64,000 nucleotides of DNA, from the NCBI GenBank assembly GCA_946811185.2, contig OX328104.1, positions 49,584,505 through 49,648,504 on the forward strand, in the 5' to 3' direction. Positions 22,840 through 33,264 of the stretch are shown piece after piece (positions within the stretch are counted from its first letter, which is position 1; every line of letters starts with the position of its first letter). This stretch comes from Hippopus hippopus. Its lineage: Eukaryota > Mollusca > Bivalvia > Cardiida > Cardiidae. A model generated the notes under the pieces. The model saw nothing but the letters and a program-made list of their open reading frames with translations. It ran no database searches and had not been told where the DNA came from. Position numbers and translations under genes: made by a program.

Positions 22840-23130
22840 GAATGGTTCCAAAGTTTGAGTGCCATATCGGAGCGGCCACTACACCTACCCCTTTTTGGCC
22901 GGATTTTCTTCTTCCAGTGCTTCAATAAACAATATTTTCCCGAGCCACGGATTGCTTTCCTAAATCACAACACCGTCGAAACAATGCTTAGTGGTGATAG
23001 CAGAATGAATCTAGTCGCAGTGACTATCGTCAATCATAGAACTTAAATTGGGGGAGCTGGGGATTCGAACCAGCGACGCCCGGGCTTCAAGCCGTTATCG
23101 ACTTAGACACAGGGCTCGGCCATAGATGGT
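22840..23130 (-). mobile_element. tRNA-derived SINE (family S-d)
   Basis: On the minus strand: GGCCGAGCCCTGTGTCTAAG, then GGCTTGAAGCCC, then the B-box-like CTGGTTCGAATCCCCAGCTC, a tRNA-Ser/Leu-like arrangement. The body includes GACGGTGTTG and a Ser/Thr-like coding-looking stretch shared with 18120-18300. A related CGTCGAAACCATG segment lies in the inserted SINE at 44.7 kb. Confidence 0.6.
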
Positions 23131-23482
23131 AAAACAAAACGACTAAAGCGCCCAAACCAAACCCAGTGATAAAGTGATGGATTAAAGGTTGGAAATGGAA
23201 AAGAGGTAAAAAAATGTCTTTACCCAGTCTTGTAATTATGTCATTTCGCACCTTTAACGTGTTACATGTCAGGACCCGTTGTCATGGAAACGTAATCATT
23301 TCCTTTATTTGGGAGCGGCTTTTAGGACGTCATTCCTCCTCTGTTCCCGGAGCTCTGAGACTTTTTAGGTTGTATATTTTAATTTCGATGTTTTACTTTT
23401 TCATTTTATGTTTTTTTAGTTTTCCCTGACAAATTTTAATCTCAATTTGTATAAATGGTGGGAATAAAAATGAGAAAAGATC

Positions 23483-23681
23483 CCTAGAATATTATACAAG
23501 ACGACAACATTCTGGATTTCTCTAAATTGAAAATATATGCAGACGATAGATTAAATGTGGGTCAAATGTGTTAACCAAAAAATCATTTGTGGCTGACAAG
23601 CATATCTTCTTTTTTTTCACTTTTTTTTCCAAAAGCCATCTTCTTAAGGGTCTTTTGAACCCGGGATTGTTCGGTAAAGGT
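23483..23681 (+). mobile_element. family A element, diverged, tandem member 1
   Basis: Ends with GGGATTGTTCGGTAAAGG immediately before TTAA (23682-23685), the same TTAA that begins the next copy. Its core is decayed (TTTGTGGCTGACAAGCATATC). Confidence 0.65.
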
Positions 23682-23685
23682 TTAA

Positions 23686-24048
23686 CTCTTTACCAGACGA
23701 CAAAATTATGGGCTTGTTCAAATTGAAAGTATTTGCAGACGACAAAGTAATCGTGACTCAAAAATTGAAGTTTGCTTTTTGAAGGAAAGAAAACATTGTA
23801 GGAAAAGGAGAAAATGCTGCTTACTAGCATTTTCTCTATTTTCCTCAATGTTCTTTTTAAAAACCTTATTCCTCTAGGACGGTAAAGTAAACGACGCTCA
23901 AAAACTGAAATTTGCTTTTGTGAGGAAAGAAAAATTGTGGGAAAAGGAGATATTGCTGGTAAACAGCATTTTCTCTTTTTCCTACAATATTTTCAAAAGC
24001 CTTCTTCCCCTAGGTCGTGAAAACTCGGAATTGTGTGATGAAGATTGA
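23686..24048 (+). mobile_element. family A element with two successive cores
   Basis: Starts CTCTTTACCAGACGAC after TTAA. A first core lies around 23788-23855 (AGGAGAAAATGCTGCTTACTAGC) and a second around 23932-24000 (AGGAGATATTGCTGGTAAACAGC). The segment AAAATTGAARTTTGCTTTT with its core is therefore duplicated in tandem. It ends near AATTGTGTGATGAAG. Confidence 0.75.
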
Positions 24049-24179
24049 GATACGATCTCGACATTATTTTGCCCTACAATTGACAGCTTACGATCCCAAG
24101 TTTGAAGTAATCGCTTTATTTCAAACAATGTTTTCCTTGACGTTAATTTTTGTCTACTAAAGTTTTAGAATCGTCCTTA

Positions 24180-24300
24180 TTTCATGCATCTGCTGACAAA
24201 AAAAATGGCATTTTTTTCCTTTTCGCACAATGTTTGAAAAGCTTATTCCCTTGTGGTTTTTTAAATTTGAGACGTTGAAGCAAAGAGTTAAATCGTGTCT
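24180..24300 (+). mobile_element. family A remnant
   Basis: TTTTTCCTTTTCGCACAATG and AAAGCTTATTCCCTTGTGG resemble the right half of family A. It ends AGCAAAGAGTTAA. Only the right half is present. Confidence 0.4.
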
Positions 24301-25205
24301 TTTTCAACAGCAATTTTCGCTATTGTATCTATTTTATTTCATGGTAGTTTGCCTATTGACTATATCCCACTAGAGTAAAATCAACGACAATTGAGAGCAT
24401 ATTTTCGCCCGATCTTTCCATTCCTCAGTTTAAGAAAATTTGGAGGTGGGGAATGTGCCATGGGAAACGCCCCTTCTTATGCATAGGACATGGTCAGACG
24501 AACGCCCACTGATGCTTCGACGGTGGACAGCTTCTGTGAATGTCCTCTGACCTTTGGTCGTGAACCATCGGAGATGTCTCCTAACGTTCAGGAAAGCTTC
24601 GGGTCCTCTTAAGATAATCGGTGAAATTAGTTATTGAACTTAGTGTTCATACGCACATATGATATGATAAGTCATAAAAGTTGAAAATGGTATTAAAAAT
24701 ACATGTAGTGGTTTGGGTGTAGCACTTTTGTCTGCCAAATTGTCCCAGACCTTGTTAAGCGGTCATACGTACACGAGTCATGATAAGTATCTAAAGTTGA
24801 AAATTATTATTCAAAAAAGTGTTTTTGGGGCGGGAGTTTTGTTATGTTTTTTGAAGACAACTTATGAAGGCTTTCTGATACAATGTTAATGCATTATTAG
24901 AATTGAATAAATTAACAACGCCTTCCCTTATCCACGATTCTTTGAATACTTTACACTTCATCTTTAACAGTTGTACCATGGAACAATTAGCTGACAAAAC
25001 CTCGTCCACGTGAAGAACTAATGAAGTACCTTCCTTGCTCCGCGATGACGCTATACCGGAACGTTTGAAATGGACACATTACAAATCACAGTCAGTTCTG
25101 AGAAAAATGTCATCCTTGACAGGAATGACATGGTGTTTAAAGTAGTGTAAAACCCCAATCGAACAATCGTTTTGATCAGAAGCATTTTCGAAACGGTCAA
25201 GCCTA
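24301..25205. other. no gene recognised
   Basis: A moderately GC-richer patch at 24450-24610 looks single-copy within the window. No open frame with domain character could be found. Confidence 0.4.
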
Positions 25206-25211
25206 TCGAAG

Positions 25212-25948
25212 ATCAAAATGTATAGTCACGTCTTCGTCTAGACACGGCATTTATTCATGCATCAGTGGTTTTACCAGTACTGGGCTTGGGCTTTGAAGTA
25301 ACTTGCCACCGAATTTCCAACGAAAGTTCCATACATCCAGATGGCGCATCCAACACCTTCACCGCTGACAGACACAGGATCCCCGCCCCACCCATATGTT
25401 AAAGGTACTTTTCACATTAAATGGTTTTAAATGGAAGAACTTTATAAAATAAGCTTTCGTTCAAATCGTTTCTTCATCTTCAGTAGTGTCTCTGTTTTGT
25501 TACTGCTTTGCTATTTTTTGCATATTGTTTTATGGTCGAATAAAATTTGTACAATTCAAATTAAAGGAGATATTCGGGTTTTCATGATTTTAACAAACTT
25601 GAAAAATGACTTATCACTGAATTATGCAGGGAGATACCTGACAAATAATTAATAAAAAAGAAAGACAAAAGTAAAAAAGATTTTCAATGGTACTTTTTTA
25701 GTGGGTTACATAGCCTCTGGAGGTATTTTAGACTTCGCACTACTGTTTTTCAAAGATTTATGGCAATGTTACATGATCAGAATACGCATCGATGACGTTT
25801 TCGTGTTCAAATGAGTATGATGACGTCATATCTGATGTATTAAAAATAGCAAAGTTACTGATTGATGAACCCTGGCAAGTCACATCACAGCCAAAGCCCA
25901 GTGACACCACTGATGCATGAATAAATGCGGTTTCTATACATTTTGATG
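25212..25948. mobile_element. fold-back element with ~75-bp inverted ends
   Basis: The left CATTTATTCATGCATCAGTGG...CTGGGCTT (25248-25310, preceded by CAAAATGTATAG) pairs with the right AAAGCCCAGTGACACCACTG...GCATGAATAAATG (25872-25935, followed by CTATACATTTTG). The left arm carries about 20 extra bases. The 560-bp interior holds an AT-rich segment and ATGACGTCAT near 25821. The 73-residue hydrophobic frame inside (25431-25652) has no recognisable family. Confidence 0.65.
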
Positions 25949-26008
25949 CAAGGGAAAAAATTTATAAAGAAGCTAACAGGGTAGCAATGAACTGAACAGT
26001 ATTAGTTG

Positions 26009-26880
26009 TACGGTCAGGTGGCAAGGGACTTGGAAACTTGTTCACGCCTGTGGTGAATCATGTTGCCCCTAGCCGAAGGCGAGGTGGCGACATAATACGC
26101 CACAGCCGTCAACAAGTTTCCAAGTCCCCTGCCACCTGACCGTACAACGAATTTATTATACTGCAAAGTTTTACCATTCCAACGTGTGTTAAGCGAAATT
26201 TCACTGTTTTATGGTCTCACGAATTGGGTACGCTGACGAAATAGAATTTCCCCAATTCAATCAAAACTGACGTCACTCGGAACTGACGTCACTGAAACCT
26301 TGGTAAAACGTGCAGTTTGGTGCATAATCTAGATGATGTCACTGCGATAGACATTCAACATATTTTTATTTAAACATGGATTTCAACAATTTTAAGGTAA
26401 GTAACTATGAATTTTAATGATTTGTTGGCAAAAGTATATGACCATTAGTTGCCTTAAACGACCATTAGGTTATCCTTTTAATGTTATGCACAATGTGTGA
26501 TTTTCGACACTTCACAATTTGCTTACCTGACGAAGGGATGGCTCGTTTTAAACCTATCCCCCCCCCCCTGTGTTGTTTTAGAATGAAATAAAATGATCTA
26601 CATGTTTAAAAAGTAATCCATTCTTTCCGTTTTAATGACATTCATCAAGGGAAACTAGTTATAATATGGTGCAGGCTACTCAGTATGTTTGTCTTGTGGG
26701 CGGCTCGTATCATCGATCGACGCCGCCATTTTAGATGTTGTGTTGAAAGTGTAGTTATGTATACGGTCTCTCGGAAGGGAAACTGCTTTTACGTGGGTTT
26801 TGCCAATGTACAACATATATATGGTCGGGGCATATTATCTAATAAGATCATGAGAAATTTCATTGCAGTATAATAATCAT
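26009..26880 (+). mobile_element. family G repeat: 139-bp palindrome plus ~730-bp unique module, copy 1
   Basis: 26009-26147 is a fold-back: GTACGGTCAGGTGGCAAGGG ... reverse complement ending CACCTGACCGTAC. It is followed by a module shared, inverted, with 35035-36006. Shared landmarks are TTATTATACTGCAAAG, a doubled CTGACGTCAC site, GCAGTTTGGTGCAT, TTTGTTGGCAAAAGTATA, a polyC run and GTTTGTCTTGTGGGCGGCTC. An open frame at 26685-26873 (MFVLWAARI..., with adjacent cysteines) is partly conserved in copy 2. No protein family is recognised. Confidence 0.75.
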
Positions 26881-27015
26881 TATTTTACGGATTGCGAAGA
26901 AAAATACCTAATTGTACTTATCGGCGTCTTACAAGAAAGAATGATTCACGGCATAAAAAGCTAAATAGCTCCCTCTAAGGGTTTTACCTAGAAACCGAAA
27001 GTATGATGGGCTTAA

Positions 27016-27243
27016 CAGTCGAATTTTAACTATGAAATTTCCTATAATAAAATTGAAAGGATTCACGAACGACAAATTAAATGTGAGCCAAATAATGGTT
27101 TTGTCGATGAAAGAGTAGAAAACATGGTGGGAAAAGGAGAAAATGCTACCCGCATTTTCTCCTTATCCTACCATGTTTTCAAAAGTTTTTTTTCTTTTTA
27201 ATTTCTTAGGGTCATTTAAACTCGGATTTTGTGTGGTAGCGGG
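27016..27243 (+). mobile_element. family A fold-back element
   Basis: Core ACATGGTGGGAAAAGGAG, AATGCTACCCGCATT, then TCCTACCATGTTTTC. The substitution in CATGGTGG is matched in the other arm (CCTACCATG). It ends TTGTGTGGTAGCGGG. Confidence 0.75.
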
Positions 27244-27249
27244 TTTAAT

Positions 27250-27790
27250 CTTTTACACTAAGGCCCATGATCATAACAACTAACAAATACAAACTTGTAA
27301 AAGAAAGGGAAAAAATTGTTAAACAATGTGGAATATATTGTAGGAAAACAAACAATTATTTTTTACAGTATACTGTATTGCTAAACGCAAAAGACACTTC
27401 CCGGTTAAAAGTAAAACGGACGTTTGAATCTAATAGCAGGAAAATCGGATATTCTTTGACCTGACGAAGCGCACTGTGTCGTCTGCTCACGAGCCGGAAA
27501 AGAAAGGCATTAATTGGCGGTCTTTTGTGAAACGTACAGTTTGACTTATGCTACAGTTAGTATTGCGACAACCAGTGCGCCTTACGTTAAAACAGTAATA
27601 ATTGAGAAGAATCAGGGAAAATGACGTAATTACCGCAGATTGAAAGGAAAGTAAGCGTGTTTGCTTTTATGGAACCGCGTTTGCTTAGGATACATGATAT
27701 TAGTACTTTGTAATCAATGATAATTATTCAAATTTGATAGGTTTGAATAACCGAACGTTTCTGTGAAAGTTCGTTCTTGTTTTGAAAAAT
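27250..27790. other. putative upstream region of the 27.8-kb exon
   Basis: No repeat family recognised. An unassigned short frame lies at 27267-27464. No convincing TATA box or initiator can be singled out, so promoter features are not called. Confidence 0.3.
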
Positions 27791-27795
27791 AAAAT

Positions 27796-27847
27796 ATGGT
27801 TCCGACTGTTGGATTTATTGTTGCAGCTTTTGTGACCTTAAGCTCAG
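27796..27847 (+). CDS. candidate first coding exon: signal peptide of a secreted protein
   Basis: ATG opens a 17-codon frame, MVPTVGFIVAAFVTLSS, a compact hydrophobic signal-peptide-like segment. It is followed by G and the strong splice donor CAG|GTAAGA at 27848. The exon ends in phase 1, the commonest phase after a signal-peptide exon. An in-frame stop lies upstream. No longer frame continues, so the rest must be spliced. Possible + strand partners are at 50206, 59023 and 59385. The product is not identifiable from a signal peptide alone. Confidence 0.45.
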
Positions 27848-27865
27848 GTAAGATTGGCATTTCTT

Positions 27866-27890
27866 TCTTTCTTTCTTTCTTTCTTCTCTC
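27866..27890. repeat. (TTTC)n microsatellite in putative intron 1
   Basis: About six TTTC units immediately downstream of the candidate splice donor. Confidence 0.9.
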
Positions 27891-28243
27891 TCATGTATTT
27901 ATCCCCATTTTGAAATCTCTACATTAGATTTAATAGGTTTTTTGTTGCGGTGATGTGATTGTGGACACAGTCAAGTTCATTTGTCCCATCTGTTGCTCTT
28001 CCAGGCTGATTCGTCCGGACCTTATTTCAACCCATTTCTACAAATCAGAAATAGTCCAGAACGGTTCGTTACGTATATTTATATGGATATTGGTAGTAAT
28101 TTATGATGAGTCTGAAAGTTTCACACAAAGATAAGAAATGGATCTATTATCTTATTTTTTTTATTTATTTACTAACAAAATGAAACGACATGCAGCAACT
28201 GTTTCAACCCTAATAAATCCTAAAGCGCCTCATACATGTTTAA

Positions 28244-28465
28244 CCCTTTACCAAACAATTCCGTATTTTAACGACCCTGAGAAAAGGAGCCTTTTGAAAA
28301 CATTGTGGGAAAAGGAGAAAATGCTGGTAACCAGCATTTTTTCCTTTTCCCACAATGTTTTCTACCCTATGAAAGGCAGATTTCGTGTTTTGAGTTACAT
28401 GTAATTTGTCGTCTGCAAATGCTTTCAATTTGGATAGGTCTAAAATTTTGTCGTTTGGTAAAGAG
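28244..28465 (+). mobile_element. family A fold-back element, best-preserved type copy
   Basis: Preceded by TTAA (28240-28243) and followed by ATAA. Starts CCCTTTACCAAACAATTCCG and ends TTTGTCGTTTGGTAAAGAG. The core (28297-28361) is close to a perfect palindrome: AACATTGTGGGAAAAGGAG, AATGCTGGTAACCAGCATT, then TTCCCACAATGTT. No coding capacity. The short frames on both strands are products of symmetry. Confidence 0.9.
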
Positions 28466-28477
28466 ATAAATGCCTTT

Positions 28478-28545
28478 GTGGCCAGTATAGATCAAGATTA
28501 GACTATAGCAAAGGTACAATCTGTTCTTTGTTATCCAATACCTGC
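28478..28545 (+). repeat. family B core remnant
   Basis: GGCCAGTATAGATCAAGATTAGACT and CAATCTGTTCTTTG are a decayed B core without recognisable ends. Confidence 0.45.
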
Positions 28546-28860
28546 TTTGACATTCAGGACAAAAGCAATCCTGACACTACAATTATTTCGGTATTATTCC
28601 TAGACTGAAAATGTAATTTAGGTTTATTCGATGCTACAAGGGTACAAAAAAAAAAAAAGGGCGCAGTAGAATAAGGTTTTCAAGAGTTCAGAGACTCTTA
28701 AATTTCACAAAAATTTTACACGATGAGACAATTCTAATCAGTACCTTCAACACAACTTTAAGTGCTATTGTAATTATTCAAGGGTCGAAATACTCCCTAC
28801 ATATCTTGGCTTCCCCAATAAACCTCATGATCCGGAAAAATGGGGTTCAATGCGTTTCCG

Positions 28861-29069
28861 TGATGCCTAATACCAAGCAAGCCATCATATAAAGTCCATT
28901 TTGTGTGACAATCGACTGGATCTGGAGGTAAAATGGTCCTTTAAAATGCAGAAAATTTACAAGTGGCAAAATGTGTCGATCCAGGTCAGCCTGCGCGGAC
29001 TGCGCAGGCTGACATGGGTCGATACTTTTTGCACATGTATTAAGCTCCCGTTTCTCAGAGTATGGCTCT
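28861..29069 (-). mobile_element. family C fold-back element, end-truncated
   Basis: Core TCAGCCTGCGCGGACTGCGC with GCAGGCTGACATGGGTCG. It ends with TTTCTCAGAGTATGGCTC. The left terminal inverted repeat is missing; it begins at ATGCCTAATACCAAGC. Confidence 0.75.
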
Positions 29070-29282
29070 ATTCTTTCTTCTTTTTCAAATAACTGAGTTC
29101 TCTACACTTCAAAGCAATGGTATTTAATCCTACTAGAAAAGCAATCATTAACCTAAAACAAACAAAACCACGAAAATCATAAAGATTATCGAATTAACTC
29201 AGATTGCCTTTCTGATACCGCAAAGAAAATTGGCACCTATGAAATATTTCTACGGTAGTGAAAAAAAATATATATATGAGTT

Positions 29283-29805
29283 ATACTCTGTGAAAAGGGG
29301 GTTTAATGCATCTGCCAAAAAGTATCGACCCATGTCTGCCTGCGCGGATTGCGCAGGATGACATACGTCGAAAAATTCCTTTTGAAAATTTTCTGCATGT
29401 CCAAGGACCATTCTACCTTACGATTCAGTCGGTTTTGAGACAAACTGGATTTATATTGATCCATGATTATAACTGGCTGGCAACACGCGAAAAGGGCATT
29501 CAGACTTTTGCGTAAAGTGTCGTCTCGGATCAGCCTGCGCAGTCCGCGCAGGTTGATCCGAGACGGCACTTTACGACTACATTAGATTTTGTTCTTCGGT
29601 AGACTTGCGCAAAACAGAACATCACATAAAAACGGAAAGTGTCCTTTCGGATTAGCCTGCGCGGACTGCCCAGGCTGATCCGGGACGACACTTTACGCAC
29701 ATGTCCTAATGCACCTTTTCGCGTGTTGTAAGCCATAATTATGATGATTTGCTTGGTATATTGCATCACGGAAATACACTTAATCCCTTTTTGCTAGACC
29801 GCCGC
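29283..29805 (+). mobile_element. family C element interrupted by family D
   Basis: The left half (29283-29474) starts ACTCTGTGAAAAGGGGGTTT and carries a C core. It is broken at CCATGATTATAACT by D1 (29475-29734). It resumes ATAATTATGATGATTTGCTT and ends with AATCCCTTTTTGCTAGACC. C therefore predates D here. Confidence 0.8.
29475..29734 (+). mobile_element. family D fold-back element, copy 1
   Basis: Terminal inverted repeats GGCTGGCAACACGCGAAAAG and CTTTTCGCGTGTTGTAAGCC. Two inner hairpins each have a CGGATCAGCCTGCGCAG-type arm and AAAGTGTCG flanks. 260 bp, non-coding. Nearly identical in plan to 30435-30695 and 46609-46869. Confidence 0.9.
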
Positions 29806-29815
29806 TCATATATGT

Positions 29816-30066
29816 AATGTCGTTTATTAAGAAATAGTGCCATGCACTTGCGTTTCTTGGTGCTAACAAGAGCAAAAATAGTCAGCGCAGGTTAACCTGT
29901 ATCGAAACCTTTTTGCTCTCAGTCATTTTTTCTGCATGTCAAAGGACCAGTGTAACTTTAGATTTAGTTTGTTGTTAGACAAAATGGATTTTATGGTTCT
30001 GTAATTATGAGATGACTTGGTAACGTGCATCACGTAGATGCATTAATGCCCTTTTCCCAGAGCGTT
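29816..30066 (+). mobile_element. family C element, diverged
   Basis: Retains TCAGCGCAGGTTAACCTGTA, TGCATGTCAAAGGACCAGTG, TTAGACAAAATGGATTTTAT and GATGCATTAATGCCC. The left terminus is degraded. Confidence 0.65.
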
Positions 30067-30434
30067 GCAGAATTTTTTCAAGCTATGCTGAAAGGCATTG
30101 CTAAAAACTAATTTGTTTCTTATTGGTGTATATTCCAAACACGGATGCAGTGATGCTGAAGAAACTATCAATTTCTGACATCCAAACATTCCAATTTTTG
30201 GATACATATTTCTCCAATCGTAACTAAATTTAGATTTTCGTGTGCCACAGACGAACTTTTACCTGTCATTAAGAGAAAATAAAGGATTTTTCCTGATTTT
30301 TTTTTTCAGATATCTCTCCTTTATGCACATCTGATGAAGAGGAAAATGTTCCTCTTTTGACTGAATAGGAGAAACATTTTTGAAAAAGTTGGCGATTACT
30401 TTTAACATGCAAATTGCTAATTTTCGTACCATAT

Positions 30435-30695
30435 AGCCTGCAACACGCGAAAAGGGGCATTCGGACACTTGCGTAAAGTGTCGTCTCGGATCAGCCTGCG
30501 CAGTCCGCGCAGGCTAATCCGAAACGACACTTTCCGTTTTTATGTAATATTCTGTGTTGAGCAAGTCTACTGAAGAACAAAATCTAATGTAGTCGTAAAG
30601 TGCCGTGTCGGATTAGCCTGCGCCGACTGCGCAGGCTGATTCGAGACGACACTTTACGCAAAAGTCCAAATGCCCCTTTTCGCGTGTTGCAAGCC
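30435..30695 (+). mobile_element. family D fold-back element, copy 2
   Basis: Ends AGCCTGCAACACGCGAAAAG and TTTTCGCGTGTTGCAAGCC, with two inner palindromes at about 30474-30535 and 30598-30660. ATAT flanks both sides, a possible short target duplication. Not nested in a recognisable C element. Confidence 0.9.
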
Positions 30696-30897
30696 ATATT
30701 ATAGTTGCAGTGGCACAAAAAGTCATGTTAATGTGATTAAGACAGACACATTTTGGTGTAAGCAAAAGTAAAAAACAAAAACAAGAAAAGACATGATTCG
30801 TTTTGTCTTTGATACATTTGAGAGAGCTAATGATAAAAAGAAGAGATGATTCAACGGTTGTGTAAGTTGAATAATTTCGAAACCAATAGCAACTTAA

Positions 30898-31066
30898 CCT
30901 TTTTCTCACAAAATCACACGTTTAACGACCTATGGGGAATAAGACTCTTGTAAACATTGTGGAAAATGGAGAAAATGCTTGTTACCAGTTCTTTATCATT
31001 TTCCCACAATGTTTTCATAAGTCTGCTTTCTCAAGGTCGTTATAACTCGGGATTTTGTGGATGAGT
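30898..31066 (+). mobile_element. family A fold-back element
   Basis: TTAA (30894-30897) then CTTTTTCTCACAAAATC. The core ACATTGTGGAAAATGGAG...CATTTTCCCACAATG has a damaged centre. It ends AACTCGGGATTTTGTGG. Confidence 0.7.
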
Positions 31067-31255
31067 GTTCGACAAAGCCTTGCAATTAGACTTTCATTGG
31101 TTCACATTACATACTCCATGCATGCACGTATGACCATATTTGGTAATGACAGCGATTTTTGTCCCCCAGATATTAAATTCAGGATTGGAAATTAAAAAAA
31201 AAATAAATTTTAAAGTAACCAAGAACTATACACACCGTTTTTAGATGCAGCAAAA

Positions 31256-31450
31256 CATTGAAAATTAGACATAGGGAAAAACATTTTAAGAAGAAGAAAC
31301 ATCGTGTTTTCACAAAACAAAAGATATTGTGTGGAAAAAGAGCAACTGTTTGTTATCAATCGCTCCTGATTCCCCAAATGTTTCCCAGCGCTATTAACTG
31401 CAGGAGCATAAAAAATCGTTCTAGCATTTGCACTGTAAAATAGGTTTGAA
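31256..31450 (+). mobile_element. family A-like element, alternative core
   Basis: TTGTGTGGAAAAAGAGCAACTG, TTTGTTATCA, ATCGCTCCTGATTCCCCAAAT follows the A plan, but the arm sequence is GAGCAACTG rather than AGAAAATGCTG. Boundaries are uncertain. Confidence 0.4.
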
Positions 31451-31462
31451 GGAGGAATAATT

Positions 31463-31716
31463 GGTTTGTATTGGAGTTTAACGCCATTTTAACAGCTTAG
31501 GTCATATCACGGCTGTCAGTGACGCACACATGTGTTTCCTGGCTTTCTCACACCAGTATTGACACAACTTTCTTTCCAAAGCCACTGACTACTTTTCTCA
31601 CATGAATCAAAGGTGAGAGGCGAAAAATCGCCGGAGAGGGGTTCGCCGCAGCCGGGTATCGAACCCGCAACCTCCAAGTCACGAGTCAGATACGCTAACC
31701 ACTAAGCTACTTCTAG
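31463..31716 (-). mobile_element. tRNA-derived SINE (family S-a)
   Basis: On the minus strand: TAGCTTAGTGGTTAGCG (A box), GACTTGGAGGTTGCGGGTTC (B-box region) and GATACCCGG. The body has CCTTTGATTCATGTGAG and the tail ends CGTTAAACTCCAATACAAAC. Same family as 2292-2575. Confidence 0.85.
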
Positions 31717-31989
31717 ATCTAGCTTGCTTTCAAAATAGTGCAACCTCATGCAAGATTTCGAAATTCGGTCCAAGACATGAAATGTCGAAGCTAAACGTTA
31801 CTTGACCTCACTTAAAGAGTCACGGCAAAGCACTTAAAGTTTTTAGACATTACAGGAAAAGGGCTGGCCGACCAATTACATGTTTCTATGCATTAGAATA
31901 GAACGATGTCGTTAACCCATTCCTCTATTAACTAACTTAGACCTTTCCAAAATCTGTAAATGAGAGACGGACGAAAAAGAGGAAAGTAC

Positions 31990-32335
31990 TTTTAAAGAGT
32001 GGCATGGAATCATTTAGGGAAAAGGAACAATTGCTTGTGATAAAAAAAACCTTCTTTTTCCCTCATTATTTTATAACCTATCAACTTCATTGGCCAAATT
32101 AGACATATTTGTGTGGAAATGGATTCACTTTTCGCCAAAACAGGAAAAAGCAGTTGATGACGACAAACTTTATTTGGTGTGCTTTGTCTTTGAAACAATA
32201 GTAGAAAACATCGTGGTAAAAAGGAGAAAATGATGGTTACCAGCATTTTCTCCTTTTGCCACGATGTTTTCATTCGCCAATATATTTTCAAAAGGCTTCT
32301 AAAAGACACAGTATCGTTTAGTAATGGGTTTATTC
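31990..32335 (-). mobile_element. two family A-type copies, one diverged, one with good core
   Basis: A decayed core at 32018-32075 (GGGAAAAGGAACAATTGC, TTGTGATAAA, TTTTTCCCTCATT). A near-perfect core at 32205-32270: ACATCGTGGTAAAAAGGAG, GATGGTTACCAGCATT, TTTTGCCACGATGTTTTC. CGTGG and CCACG co-vary relative to the consensus TGTGG/CCACA. Confidence 0.65.
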
Positions 32336-32339
32336 CTTC

Positions 32340-32700
32340 ACTACAAAAAGAAAAACTTTTCTTATACAATGACTACAAATACAGTTCAGCTTCAAGATGA
32401 AAATACATTTTAATCATAACGTAGAATAAAAGAGTGGATAGTTTAGATCAGAGATCAGACTGCACGTTTCGTCTGTGGTATGGTAAAAGAATCAAAACAA
32501 TAACAAAAAGAAAAATTGTTCTTTTACAATGACTACAAATACAGTTCCGCTTCAGGAATGAATAGACAATTTAATCATAATATTGGAATAAAAGCGTGGA
32601 CAGTGTAGATCAGCGATCAGACTGCACGTTCTGTGCAGTCTGATCTTTGATCTACACTGTCCACAAAAGCTTCTTGTGTCGTCTATGGTATGGTAAAGGG
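32340..32700 (+). repeat. local tandem duplication carrying family B cores
   Basis: The segment TTACAATGACTACAAATACAG...TTTAATCATAA...GTGGA occurs at about 32365-32445 and 32525-32605. Each copy is followed by a B core. The first core is half deleted (GATCAGACTGCACGTTTCG) and the second is complete (32590-32670, GTGCAGTCTGATCTTTGATC). TCGTCTRTGGTATGGTAAAG is also repeated. Confidence 0.7.
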
Positions 32701-32884
32701 TCAAAAGGCTTAATGAGAAAACCGCTCGAATGAACCGGCCTCAGTAATTGGTACTTGAAGTCCTTTGCTCTTATTCTGGACTCTTTTTAGTGTGGAGAGT
32801 TTCACTATAATTTTTCATTGTTGTATTGTGTTTTTTCCGCTTTCAACATTATATCAGTCATATGGTGATATGGTGATAGGTAAT

Positions 32885-33022
32885 ATCAGTCATATGGTCA
32901 TAGGTCACAGATTCATGTTTGTCATTGTTCTCATCGCTACTAGGCAAGGGCTCTGAAGTGTCTTGCCCAAGGACACTTAAATGAAAAAACGAAAAAAAGT
33001 GCTTCCGGTAAGGTTCGACATA
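32885..33022 (-). mobile_element. SINE 3' segment remnant
   Basis: The reverse complement contains GTGTCCTTGGGCAAGACACT followed by TCAGAGCCC, the conserved segment of the SINE at 12316-12549. No tRNA-like head was found. Confidence 0.5.
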
Positions 33023-33057
33023 CATTTTGAACATCAGGGGCAGTATTTGCTGAAAGT

Positions 33058-33218
33058 TCTAAATTACGTTCTAATTCTTAAGAATTTTTAATTTCAAGTG
33101 AAGGCAATTACAGATTATCTAAACAAAAAAACGTTTATAGCTAATCAGGAATTGCGTTACTTTTCTACATTTAGAATCCATCTGCAATTAGGAATGGTTG
33201 ATGAATAAGGACTGGGAT
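33058..33218 (+). mobile_element. family E element, diverged
   Basis: TCTAATTCTTAAGAATTTTT, AGCTAATCAGGAATTGCGTT and AGGAATGGTTGATGAATAAG keep the E order. The central palindrome is largely lost. Confidence 0.55.
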
Positions 33219-33264
33219 TACCCTTTTTATACCGGAAACAGATTCAGAACATTCTGATTACATT

